The notes beneath the pieces are model-generated. The model worked only from the letters and a program-made list of their open reading frames with translations, made no database searches and was not told the DNA's origin. A program made the position numbers and the translations under genes. A DNA stretch of 10,730 nt from Candidatus Pacearchaeota archaeon. Lineage in GTDB: Archaea; Nanobdellota; Nanobdellia; Pacearchaeales; GW2011-AR1. The stretch covers positions 1-10,730 of the forward strand of contig JAFCDH010000026.1 in the NCBI GenBank assembly GCA_017609795.1, given 5' to 3'. Positions 4,514 through 10,730 of this stretch are shown one piece after another (the first letter of the stretch is position 1; the number at the start of each line of letters is the position of its first letter).

Positions 4514-6520
4514 CTATATCAACTGCACAAAACCAGATTTAGGTTGGAAAACATCTCCGATTTTTTTTAGTTTTTCAAGAGATTCTTCAAATTCTGTATC
4601 TGAGATATCTGTTCCTATTTCTTTTTTTAAAATATCAAGAGGAACCATTTTTCCATGTTTTTCTTCAAGTTTTTTTATTGTTTCTTTTACAAGAATTATT
4701 TTACTTCTTTGGCTTGAAGAAGTTGTTGTTGAAAATCTGTCAATATCAAAAGTTTTTGTTTCAGGATCATAACCAACTTGCATTAGATAATAATTTGTTA
4801 ATCTAATTGCTACTTGAGCATCTTGTTTATCTACTGTTTGAGAAAGGCGACTTCTTGCATGTGCTTCAGCAAGCCTGATTAATCCTTGTAATTGTCTTGC
4901 AGAAATAGGAATTCCAGATTGTCCTTCACTTTGCATATTTCTTAATTTAACATAAAAATTCTTTATTTCTTCAACTGCTTTATCTGTTAATCTTGGTTCT
5001 ACCTTTTGTTTTGCATAAGCAACATATTTTCTAAATAATTCTCTTTCTATTTGTGATTTCCTTCCTTTCATTTGATGAAGATTTAAAACATGTGTTGCAA
5101 TTGCATCATCTTGTTCTTTATTTGGAAGGTCTCTTAAAATAAAGATTAAATCAAATCTATTTATCAGTGCAGGAGGAAGATCAATTTGTTGAGTAATTGA
5201 TTGTAATGGTTCAAATCTTCCATATTTAGGGTTTCCTGCTGCTAAAACAGAGGTTTGTGCAGAAAGGGTAGCTTGTACATTAGCTTTAGAGATTGTGACT
5301 GTTTGTTGCTCTAATGCTTCATGCATTGCACTTCTATCTTCTGGGGTCATTTTTTCAATTTCATCAATACAAACAACTCCTTTGTTTGCTAAAACCATTG
5401 CTCCTGCTTCTAAACTCCATCCTTTTAAAAATTCATCTCTTACAACTGTTGCAGTGATTCCTCTTCCACTTGCTCCCATTCCAACAACATATCTTCCTTT
5501 TGGAGCTATGTTTGATATGAATTTTAGGGTCACACTTTTAGCTACACCTGGATCCCCCATTAAAAATAAGTGAATATCTCCTCTTGAGGTTGTTCCATCT
5601 GCACTTATTTTTCTTACTCCTCCAAACATTTGTAAAATTAAAGATTCTTTAATTTCTTTATAACCCCAAATACTTGGAGCAATACTTCCTCTTAATTTTT
5701 CAAGTAAATTAGAATCTGCTGCTAATTCTTGGATTTGTCTTTCATCTTCTTCATTAATTTCAAAGTCTTCATAAGTTGATTCTAAGGGGATTAAATTATT
5801 TGCCTCGACAGCTAAATCAAATCTTGTGGATATAGAACCAGATTGTAATGGAACTGGAACTTCTTTTAAAATTCCTAAAACTCTTACTTTGCTTCCAGGA
5901 GTTGTTTTTTCTTCCATTCCAGGCTCTACTAAATCTTCTTTTAAAAAAACTGATAATCTTCTTGGTTGTTCTCCTCCAACTAGAGATTCTGGTGCTTCTT
6001 CAATTACTAATCTTTGAGCATCAACCATTGTTTTACTTAAAAGTCTAAATTGCCCTTTTCTTCCACAAGAACATCTTGAAGGTTCTCTAAACTTTTTTTC
6101 AACTTGTAAAACAGATATTACTGTTCCACATGTAGGACATTCAAATTTTGCATTAACTACTTGTGGTCTGACTTCTGAGGCTTGTCTAACTAAGCCTTCA
6201 AAATAAATTAGTTGATTAAGATGTTCAGCTCTTATTGTCCTTATTTTGACTTTTTGTGTTTCAGGAAGACTATTAAATCTTATTCTTGGGTTTTTTATAA
6301 GCCCTGTTTCTTCTAAAGCTGTTTCTAATATTTGTAGAATCTCTTCAGGACTACCAATTAAAGCTTCTGATAAAACAGGAGAACTTGAAGCTAAATCTTC
6401 AAAATTAACATAAATAACTTTTTTACCTTTTCTTATACTTGCCCCTATTTGTTTTTTATATTCTTCAAAAAAACTTTTAGCTTCAATTATAAATTCTTCA
6501 TTTGTTTTTTTAGGCGGCAT
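4514..6520 (-). CDS. mcm: Replicative minichromosome maintenance helicase MCM
   Basis: A 668-residue archaeal MCM, the hexameric AAA+ helicase that unwinds DNA at replication forks. Helical domain A is at 1-80. The N-terminal OB region (about 85-245) carries a zinc motif C128-x2-C131 and C150-x-C152; the second knuckle is CxC and not the common CxxC. The AAA+ core shows Walker A GDPGVAKS (322-329, K328), Walker B VVCIDEIEK (382-390, D386/E387), sensor 1 at N430 (LAAGNPKYGRF), the arginine finger in INRFDLIF (R455) and sensor 2 in ISARQLQGLIRLAEAHAR (R542). A C-terminal winged helix covers about 605-668. Length and order are normal. The start MPPKKTNEEF is fixed because the next Met is residue 165. 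Upstream lies a 404-nt repeat-bearing gap. RPA follows on the same strand. Confidence 0.98.
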   Translation of the reverse strand: MPPKKTNEEFIIEAKSFFEEYKKQIGASIRKGKKVIYVNFEDLASSSPVLSEALIGSPEEILQILETALEETGLIKNPRIRFNSLPETQKVKIRTIRAEHLNQLIYFEGLVRQASEVRPQVVNAKFECPTCGTVISVLQVEKKFREPSRCSCGRKGQFRLLSKTMVDAQRLVIEEAPESLVGGEQPRRLSVFLKEDLVEPGMEEKTTPGSKVRVLGILKEVPVPLQSGSISTRFDLAVEANNLIPLESTYEDFEINEEDERQIQELAADSNLLEKLRGSIAPSIWGYKEIKESLILQMFGGVRKISADGTTSRGDIHLFLMGDPGVAKSVTLKFISNIAPKGRYVVGMGASGRGITATVVRDEFLKGWSLEAGAMVLANKGVVCIDEIEKMTPEDRSAMHEALEQQTVTISKANVQATLSAQTSVLAAGNPKYGRFEPLQSITQQIDLPPALINRFDLIFILRDLPNKEQDDAIATHVLNLHQMKGRKSQIERELFRKYVAYAKQKVEPRLTDKAVEEIKNFYVKLRNMQSEGQSGIPISARQLQGLIRLAEAHARSRLSQTVDKQDAQVAIRLTNYYLMQVGYDPETKTFDIDRFSTTTSSSQRSKIILVKETIKKLEEKHGKMVPLDILKKEIGTDISDTEFEESLEKLKKIGDVFQPKSGFVQLI

Positions 6521-6555
6521 TTTGATTGTTTAACTTATATCTCTATGAATCTTTG

Positions 6556-6578
6556 AGTTATGTTATGAGTAGCTTAAG
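6556..6578 (+). repeat. 23-bp intergenic repeat, copy 2
   Basis: This segment matches 1625-1647 at 21 of 23 positions, differing only by two A-to-G changes. It ends in the palindrome AGCTTAAGCT (6571-6580). Confidence 0.6.
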
Positions 6579-6609
6579 CTTGTTTTCTATTTCTTAATCT
6601 CAGTAGAGC

Positions 6610-6640
6610 ATCTCATTATATTTCATTAAGATATTGATAT
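6610..6640 (+). repeat. CATTATATTTCATTAAGATATT intergenic repeat
   Basis: This is the second long copy of the family seen at 4456-4485, with the same flanking ATCTCATTATATTT and AAGATATTGATAT blocks and a one-base length difference between them. Confidence 0.6.
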
Positions 6641-6668
6641 TTTTATTTTTTTGAAATCTTATTATATT

Positions 6669-6745
6669 TTTAAGAGATGTTCTTCTGTTGTGTATCTTTA
6701 TTGTATCTTTAAGAGATGTTCTTCTGTTGTGTATCTTTATTGTAT
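6669..6745 (+). repeat. Perfect 39-bp tandem duplication
   Basis: Unit 1 is 6669-6707 and unit 2 starts at 6708. The units are identical over 38 positions (TTTAAGAGATGTTCTTCTG... through TGTAT) and diverge at the last base. Perfect identity in non-coding sequence points to a recent duplication or strong constraint. It lies about 150-225 nt upstream of the MCM start codon. Confidence 0.9.
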
Positions 6746-6869
6746 TTTGTTCTTTTAATTATCTGAGTAGCTTAACTTATGATTATGTCTTATTACATTA
6801 AGATATAGATTTAAATTTCATCTCTTTGAGCATCACCTAAGTTACATATTAAAAATAAGAATTGAATTT

Positions 6870-6885
6870 ATAAATAATTATTTAT
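6870..6885. repeat. Perfect 16-bp AT palindrome
   Basis: ATAAATAATTATTTAT is self-complementary across 16 bp. It contains no G or C and lies 40 nt downstream of the TBP gene (minus strand). It may be low-complexity chance, an easily unwound element, or part of the TBP transcript end. Confidence 0.4.
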
Positions 6886-6924
6886 TAGAACATAGATATC
6901 TTAGATAATAGAAATCAAGGGGGG

Positions 6925-7488
6925 TTATTTTTTATTCTTATTAGCTTCTTTAATAGTCTTAATTAACTGTTTCATTGAATCTTCTAATTGTTGATTGTTT
7001 TTTGTTCCTGTGCAAACAAGCTTTCCATTGCTGAATAAAAGAAATGTTGCATTAGGTTCGATAAGTTTGTATACTAACCCTGGGAATTGTTCTGGTTCAT
7101 ATTCTGTGTTTTCTAGTTCTAATGCTAAGAAATTTAAGTTTAAGGGGATATTTATGCTTCCTGAAGCAACTATATTTTGAACTGTTATTTTAGGTTTTTC
7201 AGTTATTTTAATGTTTATTTTTTTTAAAGTTTTTATAACTTGTTCAATAACTTGTTTAACTTGTAGAATTGATTTTGTTCCTGTACAAACTAAATTTCCT
7301 GAAGCAAATACAAGAACTGCTGATTTTGGTTTTTTTATTCTTAATATAAGTCCTGGAAAAGTTTCAGGATTATAGGTTGTAGTAGGAATTGTTTTTGCTA
7401 ATTTTGTTAAGAGAACTTCTTTTCCTAAAGATGTTGTAGCAACTATGTTTTGAATCTTTAAAGAAGTTTTAGACTTTACTGAGGGCAT
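6925..7488 (-). CDS. tbp: TATA-box-binding protein TBP
   Basis: A 187-residue general transcription factor that binds and bends TATA promoters and recruits TFB and RNA polymerase. The saddle fold is visible as two direct repeats: residues 11-95 (KIQNIVATTSLG...YNPETFPGLILRI...AVLVFASGNLVCTGTKS) and 101-182 (ITVQNIVASGSI...YEPEQFPGLVYKL...TFLLFSNGKLVCTGTKN). The four phenylalanines that wedge into the minor groove are all present at F44, F61, F135 and F152. Length is typical of archaeal TBP, with a short Lys-rich tail instead of an acidic one. A strong TATA box is centred about 31 nt upstream of the ATG. It lies downstream of the ligase gene on the same strand, but its own promoter suggests independent transcription. 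Confidence 0.97.
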   Translation of the reverse strand: MPSVKSKTSLKIQNIVATTSLGKEVLLTKLAKTIPTTTYNPETFPGLILRIKKPKSAVLVFASGNLVCTGTKSILQVKQVIEQVIKTLKKINIKITEKPKITVQNIVASGSINIPLNLNFLALELENTEYEPEQFPGLVYKLIEPNATFLLFSNGKLVCTGTKNNQQLEDSMKQLIKTIKEANKNKK

Positions 7489-7513
7489 TTTAATAAGATT
7501 TAAAAAGGTATGG

Positions 7514-7525
7514 GGTTTATAAAGC
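7514..7525 (-). promoter_or_regulatory. TATA box of the TBP gene
   Basis: The minus strand reads GCTTTATAAACC after a purine-rich CAAAA that could serve as BRE. It is centred about 31 nt before the start codon, so the leader would be only a few nucleotides. It is the best TATA match in the window. Confidence 0.6.
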
Positions 7526-7550
7526 TTTTGGTTGGTGTCGTCGATGGATT

Positions 7551-9272
7551 TTAATACCTAATCTTTAATTCATGTCTTTCATAATCTTCATTGATTTCTT
7601 TTAAGGTTGCAACATCATCTGCTTTTCTATCTGGTCTGAGCTGAATGATTCTTGGGAATCTTAATGCAAATCCTGATTTATAAGTTGGAGAACGCTGAAT
7701 ATTCTGATATCTAATTGTTACGACAATTTTGGGTTTAATATCTACTTTTCTTCCATGTTCTTTTGTTATTAAAGGTTTGATTTTTTTTGTTAATTCTATG
7801 AATGATAAACCTAGTTCTTCTTTTTCTTTTAATCCAGAAGCTTTTCCTATTTCAAGGAATTTGTCTGTTTTATTATCTTTACAAGATAAAACAAATGAAG
7901 CTAAAGCTCCTGCTCTTTTTCCTTTTCCATATTCTCCTCCGGTAATAACTAAATCTAATTCATTTTCAGCAGGTTTTAGTTTTAGCATATGACCAACTCT
8001 TGCTCCTGGCTGATATTTATCTTTTAAGTTTTTAATCATAACTCCTTCTTGATTATCTTTTAATGCTTGTTTATAGAATTCTTGTGCTTGTTTTTCATTA
8101 TTTGTTATTATTTGGTGAGCTGTTTTAAGATGGTATCTTTTGTTTATTATTATTTTTCTTAATATTTTTGTTCTTTTTTCAAAAGGCTCATTAGTTAGTT
8201 CTTTTCCATTTAAGTATAAAATATCAAAAGCATTAACTTCTATTGGAAGCTTTTTAACTAATTCTTGTATGTTGTGTTTTCTTTTGATTCTTTGGGAAAC
8301 TCCTTGAAATGGGGTATATTTTTTTGTTTTTTTATTAAAGCCAACTGCTTCTGAATCAATTATAAATGATTTGGCTTTAATGTGTTGTTTAACATATTGC
8401 ACAACATCTGGAAATTGGTTTGTTACATCATCTAATCTTCTTGTGAATATTTTTATATTTCCTTGCTCGTCTTTATTAATCATCATTCTAAACCCATCAT
8501 ATTTGTATTCAAATGCTGCTGGTTTTCCTACTTTTTTAAATCCATCTTTAATACTTTCTGCTTTTAAAGCAAGCATTGCTTTTAATGGGTGTCCTGGAGT
8601 TAAATTAATTGATTTTATTGATTTTATTCCCTTGCATGCTTTTTCAAATATTAATGCAAAATCATTTGATCGATCATATGCTGCTTGAATAAGGTCTATG
8701 AATTCTTTTTTTTGTTTTATGTTTTTATATTTAAAACAAGTGTCAATAATAGAATCTCTTATTGTTCCTGGACCAGTTCCAATTCTTAAATCATTTAAAA
8801 GTGTTCTAATAATGTATTTTGCTTCTATTGGTGAGGCAGATGTAAGAAGTTCTGAGATTAATGATAATTTTTTATCTACTGTTCCTTTTCCTTGTAATTC
8901 TGGAAGTGTTTTTAAGTTTTTAAGAACTTTATCAGTTATTAGTTTGTGTGAGAACAATGTGTTTTGTTTTTTATTTTTTGTTATATGTTCTGCTACTAAT
9001 CCTAAATCCCCGATTTTTCTCCATTCAGAAACTATTTTATCTTTTGAAATTCCAGATGATTTTAATAATGCTTTAATGCATAGTTGTTCTGAGATTCCAA
9101 ATTCTTTTTCACAATAATCTGGAAATACTTTTCCTTGTATTAAATAAATTATTTCTTTGTTTTTTTCATGTTTTAGTGTTTTAAGTAAGTTTGAAAGTAT
9201 TTCTGTTTTTTTTAATCTTGATGGATTTTTTTCTAAATCTTCATAAACTTCGCAGAGTTGTGAGTATTGCAT
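7551..9272 (-). CDS. lig: ATP-dependent DNA ligase
   Basis: A 573-residue archaeal/eukaryotic-type replicative ligase that seals nicks between Okazaki fragments using a nucleotide cofactor, probably ATP. An all-helical DNA-binding domain covers about 1-215 (RTLLNDLRIGTGPGTIRDSI at 156-175). The adenylation domain has motif I KYDGFR with nucleophile K257, motif III FIIDSEAVGF (D306/E308), motif IIIa VNAFDILYLNG, motif IV EGVMIKN (E409) and motif V LKLKP (K431/K433). The OB domain has GGEYGKGKRAGALASFVL and the final motif VI region LRFPRIIQLRPDRKADD (538-553). Length and order are normal. The ATG is 6 nt after a GAGG Shine-Dalgarno (plus-strand 9279-9282) and 49 nt after the eL15 stop codon, so it is probably cotranscribed with eL15. 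No clear C-terminal PIP box was seen. Confidence 0.97.
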   Translation of the reverse strand: MQYSQLCEVYEDLEKNPSRLKKTEILSNLLKTLKHEKNKEIIYLIQGKVFPDYCEKEFGISEQLCIKALLKSSGISKDKIVSEWRKIGDLGLVAEHITKNKKQNTLFSHKLITDKVLKNLKTLPELQGKGTVDKKLSLISELLTSASPIEAKYIIRTLLNDLRIGTGPGTIRDSIIDTCFKYKNIKQKKEFIDLIQAAYDRSNDFALIFEKACKGIKSIKSINLTPGHPLKAMLALKAESIKDGFKKVGKPAAFEYKYDGFRMMINKDEQGNIKIFTRRLDDVTNQFPDVVQYVKQHIKAKSFIIDSEAVGFNKKTKKYTPFQGVSQRIKRKHNIQELVKKLPIEVNAFDILYLNGKELTNEPFEKRTKILRKIIINKRYHLKTAHQIITNNEKQAQEFYKQALKDNQEGVMIKNLKDKYQPGARVGHMLKLKPAENELDLVITGGEYGKGKRAGALASFVLSCKDNKTDKFLEIGKASGLKEKEELGLSFIELTKKIKPLITKEHGRKVDIKPKIVVTIRYQNIQRSPTYKSGFALRFPRIIQLRPDRKADDVATLKEINEDYERHELKIRY

Positions 9273-9278
9273 TTTATT

Positions 9279-9282
9279 CCTC
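9279..9282 (-). promoter_or_regulatory. Shine-Dalgarno of the DNA ligase gene
   Basis: The minus strand reads AGAGGAAT with 6 nt between GAGG and the ATG. It supports translation from an internal position in an eL15-ligase message. Confidence 0.5.
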
Positions 9283-9321
9283 TTTTAATATTTCTAAGAA
9301 ATCTTTTAAGTTTATTAAGGT

Positions 9322-9894
9322 TTACTTCCCTCTTCTCTTTCCAGCCTTTACACTAGGTCTGTTTTTATTCATTGGAGATTTGCTTCTTAATCCTCTGGAT
9401 TTTTTTCCTGCACTAGTTAATCCTCTGAAAACTCTATTTTTATTTTTCTTTTTTGTTATCCACTTTGTTTTTTTATTGTTTTTTATTTCTGGTCTATTTG
9501 GGTCTATTAAAATAACTTCATAAAAATAATAAATTCCATCTTTTCCAATATTATATGAGTTTAATACTTCCAGATTTTTGTATTTTCTTTGAACCCTTTG
9601 TTCTGCTATCCATTTGTAAGACATTTTTACTACTTTTTTATTTGTTTGTCTTTTTAATTTTCTTCCTTTATTTGGTTTTTTTCTTTTTCTTCCTCCTCTT
9701 GAAATTCTTATTCTAACTATAACAAATCCTTTTTTAGCTTTATATCCAAGAGAATGAGCTCTATCTAATCTTAAAGGTTTGTCTACTTTTTCAATGGTTT
9801 TTGACTTTCTCCATTCAACCATTCTTTCTCTAAGTAGTTTTTTATCTGGTTTTTTCCATGCTTGTCTTAAATGATAATGTAGTCCTTTTGTCAT
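9322..9894 (-). CDS. rpl15e: Large-subunit ribosomal protein eL15
   Basis: A 190-residue, strongly basic ribosomal protein of the eL15 (L15e) family, found in archaea and eukaryotes and bound to 23S rRNA. The characteristic start MTKGLHYHLRQAWKKPDK, the RLDRAHSLGYKAKKGFVIVRIRI block (42-64), RGGRKRKKPNKGRK, and the MSYKWIAEQRVQRKYKNLEVLNSYNIGKDG block (91-120) are present, followed by a Lys/Arg-rich C-terminal extension. Size fits the family. The ATG lies about 26 nt from a TATA-like box and has no Shine-Dalgarno, indicating a leaderless message. The ligase gene follows on the same strand. The promoter region is shared head to head with the homing endonuclease gene. Confidence 0.96.
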   Translation of the reverse strand: MTKGLHYHLRQAWKKPDKKLLRERMVEWRKSKTIEKVDKPLRLDRAHSLGYKAKKGFVIVRIRISRGGRKRKKPNKGRKLKRQTNKKVVKMSYKWIAEQRVQRKYKNLEVLNSYNIGKDGIYYFYEVILIDPNRPEIKNNKKTKWITKKKNKNRVFRGLTSAGKKSRGLRSKSPMNKNRPSVKAGKRRGK

Positions 9895-9913
9895 GTTATT
9901 TTTAGAGAATTTT

Positions 9914-9943
9914 GGTTTTTAAAGTTTTGCTAAACTTTAAATA
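9914..9943. promoter_or_regulatory. Symmetric divergent promoter of eL15 and the endonuclease
   Basis: TTTAAAGTTT (9918-9927) and AAACTTTAAA (9932-9941) form a perfect 10-bp inverted repeat around TGCT. Each arm provides a TATA-like box: minus-strand CTTTAAAAACC (9914-9924), centred about 26 nt before the eL15 ATG, and plus-strand CTTTAAATA (9935-9943), centred 26 nt before the ATG at 9965. TBP bound at one box would nearly touch TBP at the other. Confidence 0.55.
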
Positions 9944-9964
9944 TTCTTGGATATTATATTAATA

Positions 9965-10636
9965 ATGACAGAAAATATTCTTATACCCAAATCTATAACC
10001 CCTAAACTTGCTGAAGAAAGTGGTTGGCATATTGGGGATGGAAGTATGAATTATTATAATAATAAAGGGTATGTTAAAGGAATCTATCAATTAAGAGGCC
10101 ATATTGAAGATGATAGAGACCCTTATCTAAAAGTAATAAAACCTATTTTTAAGTTTCTTTATGGCATTGATATAAGTTTAAGACTTATGCCTTCAACAAG
10201 AGTTTTTGGTTTTCAAATATGGTGTAATAAATTAGTTGAATTTAAGAAAAAATTAGGATTTCCATTAGGAAAGAAATTTGATATTTTAATTCCTAAAGTT
10301 TTTTTAGCTAATGATGAATTAAAAAAAGCAGTTATTAGAGGAATTTTTGATACTGATGGCTGTGTTTATCTTCAAAAGAAATATGGTAAATTATATCCTA
10401 GACTAGAGATAGCAACAATTTCTTCTCAATTAGCAGAACAATTATTAATTATTTTAAATAAATTAGGACTAAGAGCAACTAAATATTCTTATGTTCTTCG
10501 TGGTTGGAGAGAGATTTATAAGATATCAGTGAGAGGGAATGGAATGCTTGATAAGTTCATGAAAATTATTAAACCAGCAAATCCTAAACATGTTAGAAAG
10601 TACTTTTTCCATAAAGAGCGCTGTCCGGAGTTCTAA
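9965..10636 (+). CDS. Free-standing LAGLIDADG homing endonuclease
   Basis: A 223-residue two-motif LAGLIDADG endonuclease, a class that cuts long asymmetric DNA sites as a pseudo-dimer and spreads its own gene. The first motif is LAEESGWHIGDGS (15-27, acidic residue D25) and the second is KAVIRGIFDTDGCVY (121-135, acidic residue D131), about 106 residues apart as in monomeric members. Both catalytic acids remain, so it could be active. Between and after them are the DNA-binding strands (e.g. STRVFGFQIW, YKISVRGNGMLDKF). No intein splicing motifs flank it, and no host gene is interrupted, so it is free-standing. The ATG at 9965 is favoured over an upstream TTG at 9947 because the TATA-like box is 26 nt before it. 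It could instead be a domesticated DNA-binding regulator with a LAGLIDADG fold. Confidence 0.88.
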   Translation: MTENILIPKSITPKLAEESGWHIGDGSMNYYNNKGYVKGIYQLRGHIEDDRDPYLKVIKPIFKFLYGIDISLRLMPSTRVFGFQIWCNKLVEFKKKLGFPLGKKFDILIPKVFLANDELKKAVIRGIFDTDGCVYLQKKYGKLYPRLEIATISSQLAEQLLIILNKLGLRATKYSYVLRGWREIYKISVRGNGMLDKFMKIIKPANPKHVRKYFFHKERCPEF

Positions 10637-10668
10637 TTAAAACCGAAAATTAGTTAATCTAAACCTGC

Positions 10669-10705
10669 TTAGGTAGAGTATGCTTTCACAAAAAACTCTA
10701 CCTAA
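10669..10705 (+). repeat. 11-bp perfect inverted repeat after the endonuclease gene
   Basis: TTAGGTAGAGT (10669-10679) and ACTCTACCTAA (10695-10705) are exact reverse complements with a 15-nt loop. The stem has four G-C pairs, strong for this AT-rich window. It starts 32 nt after the endonuclease stop codon. It might be a transcript-end hairpin, a protein-binding site, or the edge of the inserted endonuclease segment. Confidence 0.6.
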
Positions 10706-10730
10706 ACATTATAATGAGCTACATAATCAA

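Larger units (their letters stand above)
6521..6924. other. 404-nt non-coding region between TBP and MCM
   Basis: No convincing gene is seen here. It holds the 23-bp repeat copy 2 (6556-6578), TGAGTAGCTTAA twice (6566-6577 and 6764-6775), two members of the CATTA...AAGATAT family (6610-6640 and 6792-6808), a 39-bp tandem duplication (6669-6745), a perfect 16-bp AT palindrome (6870-6885) and a G6 run at 6919-6924 directly after the TBP stop on the minus strand. The MCM promoter should be in its left part, but the best TATA-like sequence (minus strand, near 6533-6542) is only about 18 nt from the ATG. A replication origin is possible but unproven. Confidence 0.5.

Noticed and set aside
6669..6745. 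A CRISPR array suggested by the tandem repeat.
   Set aside because: There are only two directly abutting units with no spacers and no cas genes in the window.
6911..6926. GAAATCAAGGGGGGTT as an archaeal origin recognition box.
   Set aside because: Only the G run and part of the flank resemble the consensus, there is one copy and no inverted partner, so it is not listed as a feature.
8698..9117. A 139-residue plus-strand open frame opposite the ligase.
   Set aside because: It is a shadow of the ligase gene with no promoter, ribosome site or recognisable domain; the same holds for other plus-strand frames across MCM, TBP, RPA and eL15.
9947..9964. TTG at 9947 as the start of the endonuclease.
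   Set aside because: It is only about 8 nt from the TATA-like box, which cannot be in the transcript from that box; the ATG at 9965 is at the right distance.
10637..10730. A tRNA or small RNA at the right end suggested by the stem.
   Set aside because: There is only one stem, with no cloverleaf, T-loop or other tRNA landmarks.

Overview
The window is a strongly AT-rich piece of an archaeal chromosome. The evidence is the set of information-processing genes: aIF1A, the aIF2 beta subunit, eL15, TBP, MCM helicase, an RPA-like single-strand binding protein and an ATP-dependent DNA ligase, plus the small archaeal families DUF424 and DUF5679. Many genes have a TATA-like box about 25-28 nt before the start codon and no Shine-Dalgarno, which implies leaderless transcripts. 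Small compact proteins, extreme AT content and protein style suggest a DPANN lineage (Woesearchaeota/Pacearchaeota-like), but that placement is an inference from style and not proven here.

Layout. Left part (1-2126): a MazG/PRA-PH-like pyrophosphohydrolase follows aIF1A on the minus strand; DUF424 is divergent on the plus strand; a 58-residue zinc-ribbon protein (DUF5679 type) and aIF2 beta are on the minus strand. Middle (2244-4357): a plus-strand gene for a predicted secreted, helical, partly repeated protein converges on a small unknown minus-strand gene that is frameshifted at a six-G run and lies 2 nt after an RPA32-like gene. Right-middle (4514-9272): MCM, a 404-nt repeat-bearing intergenic region, TBP and DNA ligase, all minus strand. 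Right end (9322-10730): eL15 shares a symmetric divergent promoter with a free-standing LAGLIDADG endonuclease, which is followed by a hairpin-forming sequence.

Functionally this is a replication/transcription/translation core: RPA, MCM and ligase for replication, TBP for transcription initiation, aIF1A, aIF2 beta and eL15 for translation. The two accessory items are the homing endonuclease and the secreted helical protein.

The least expected content is intergenic. Several gaps share a small vocabulary of repeated words: a CATTATATTTTATAAGATATT family, a 23-bp pair, repeated AGCTTAA, and a perfect 39-bp tandem duplication. Three promoters carry clear dyads: a 13-bp inverted repeat framing the DUF424 TATA box, a 10-bp palindrome at the expected start of the zinc-ribbon transcript, and a 10-bp inverted repeat that supplies both TATA boxes between eL15 and the endonuclease. 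I did not find a defence island, CRISPR array, rRNA or tRNA.
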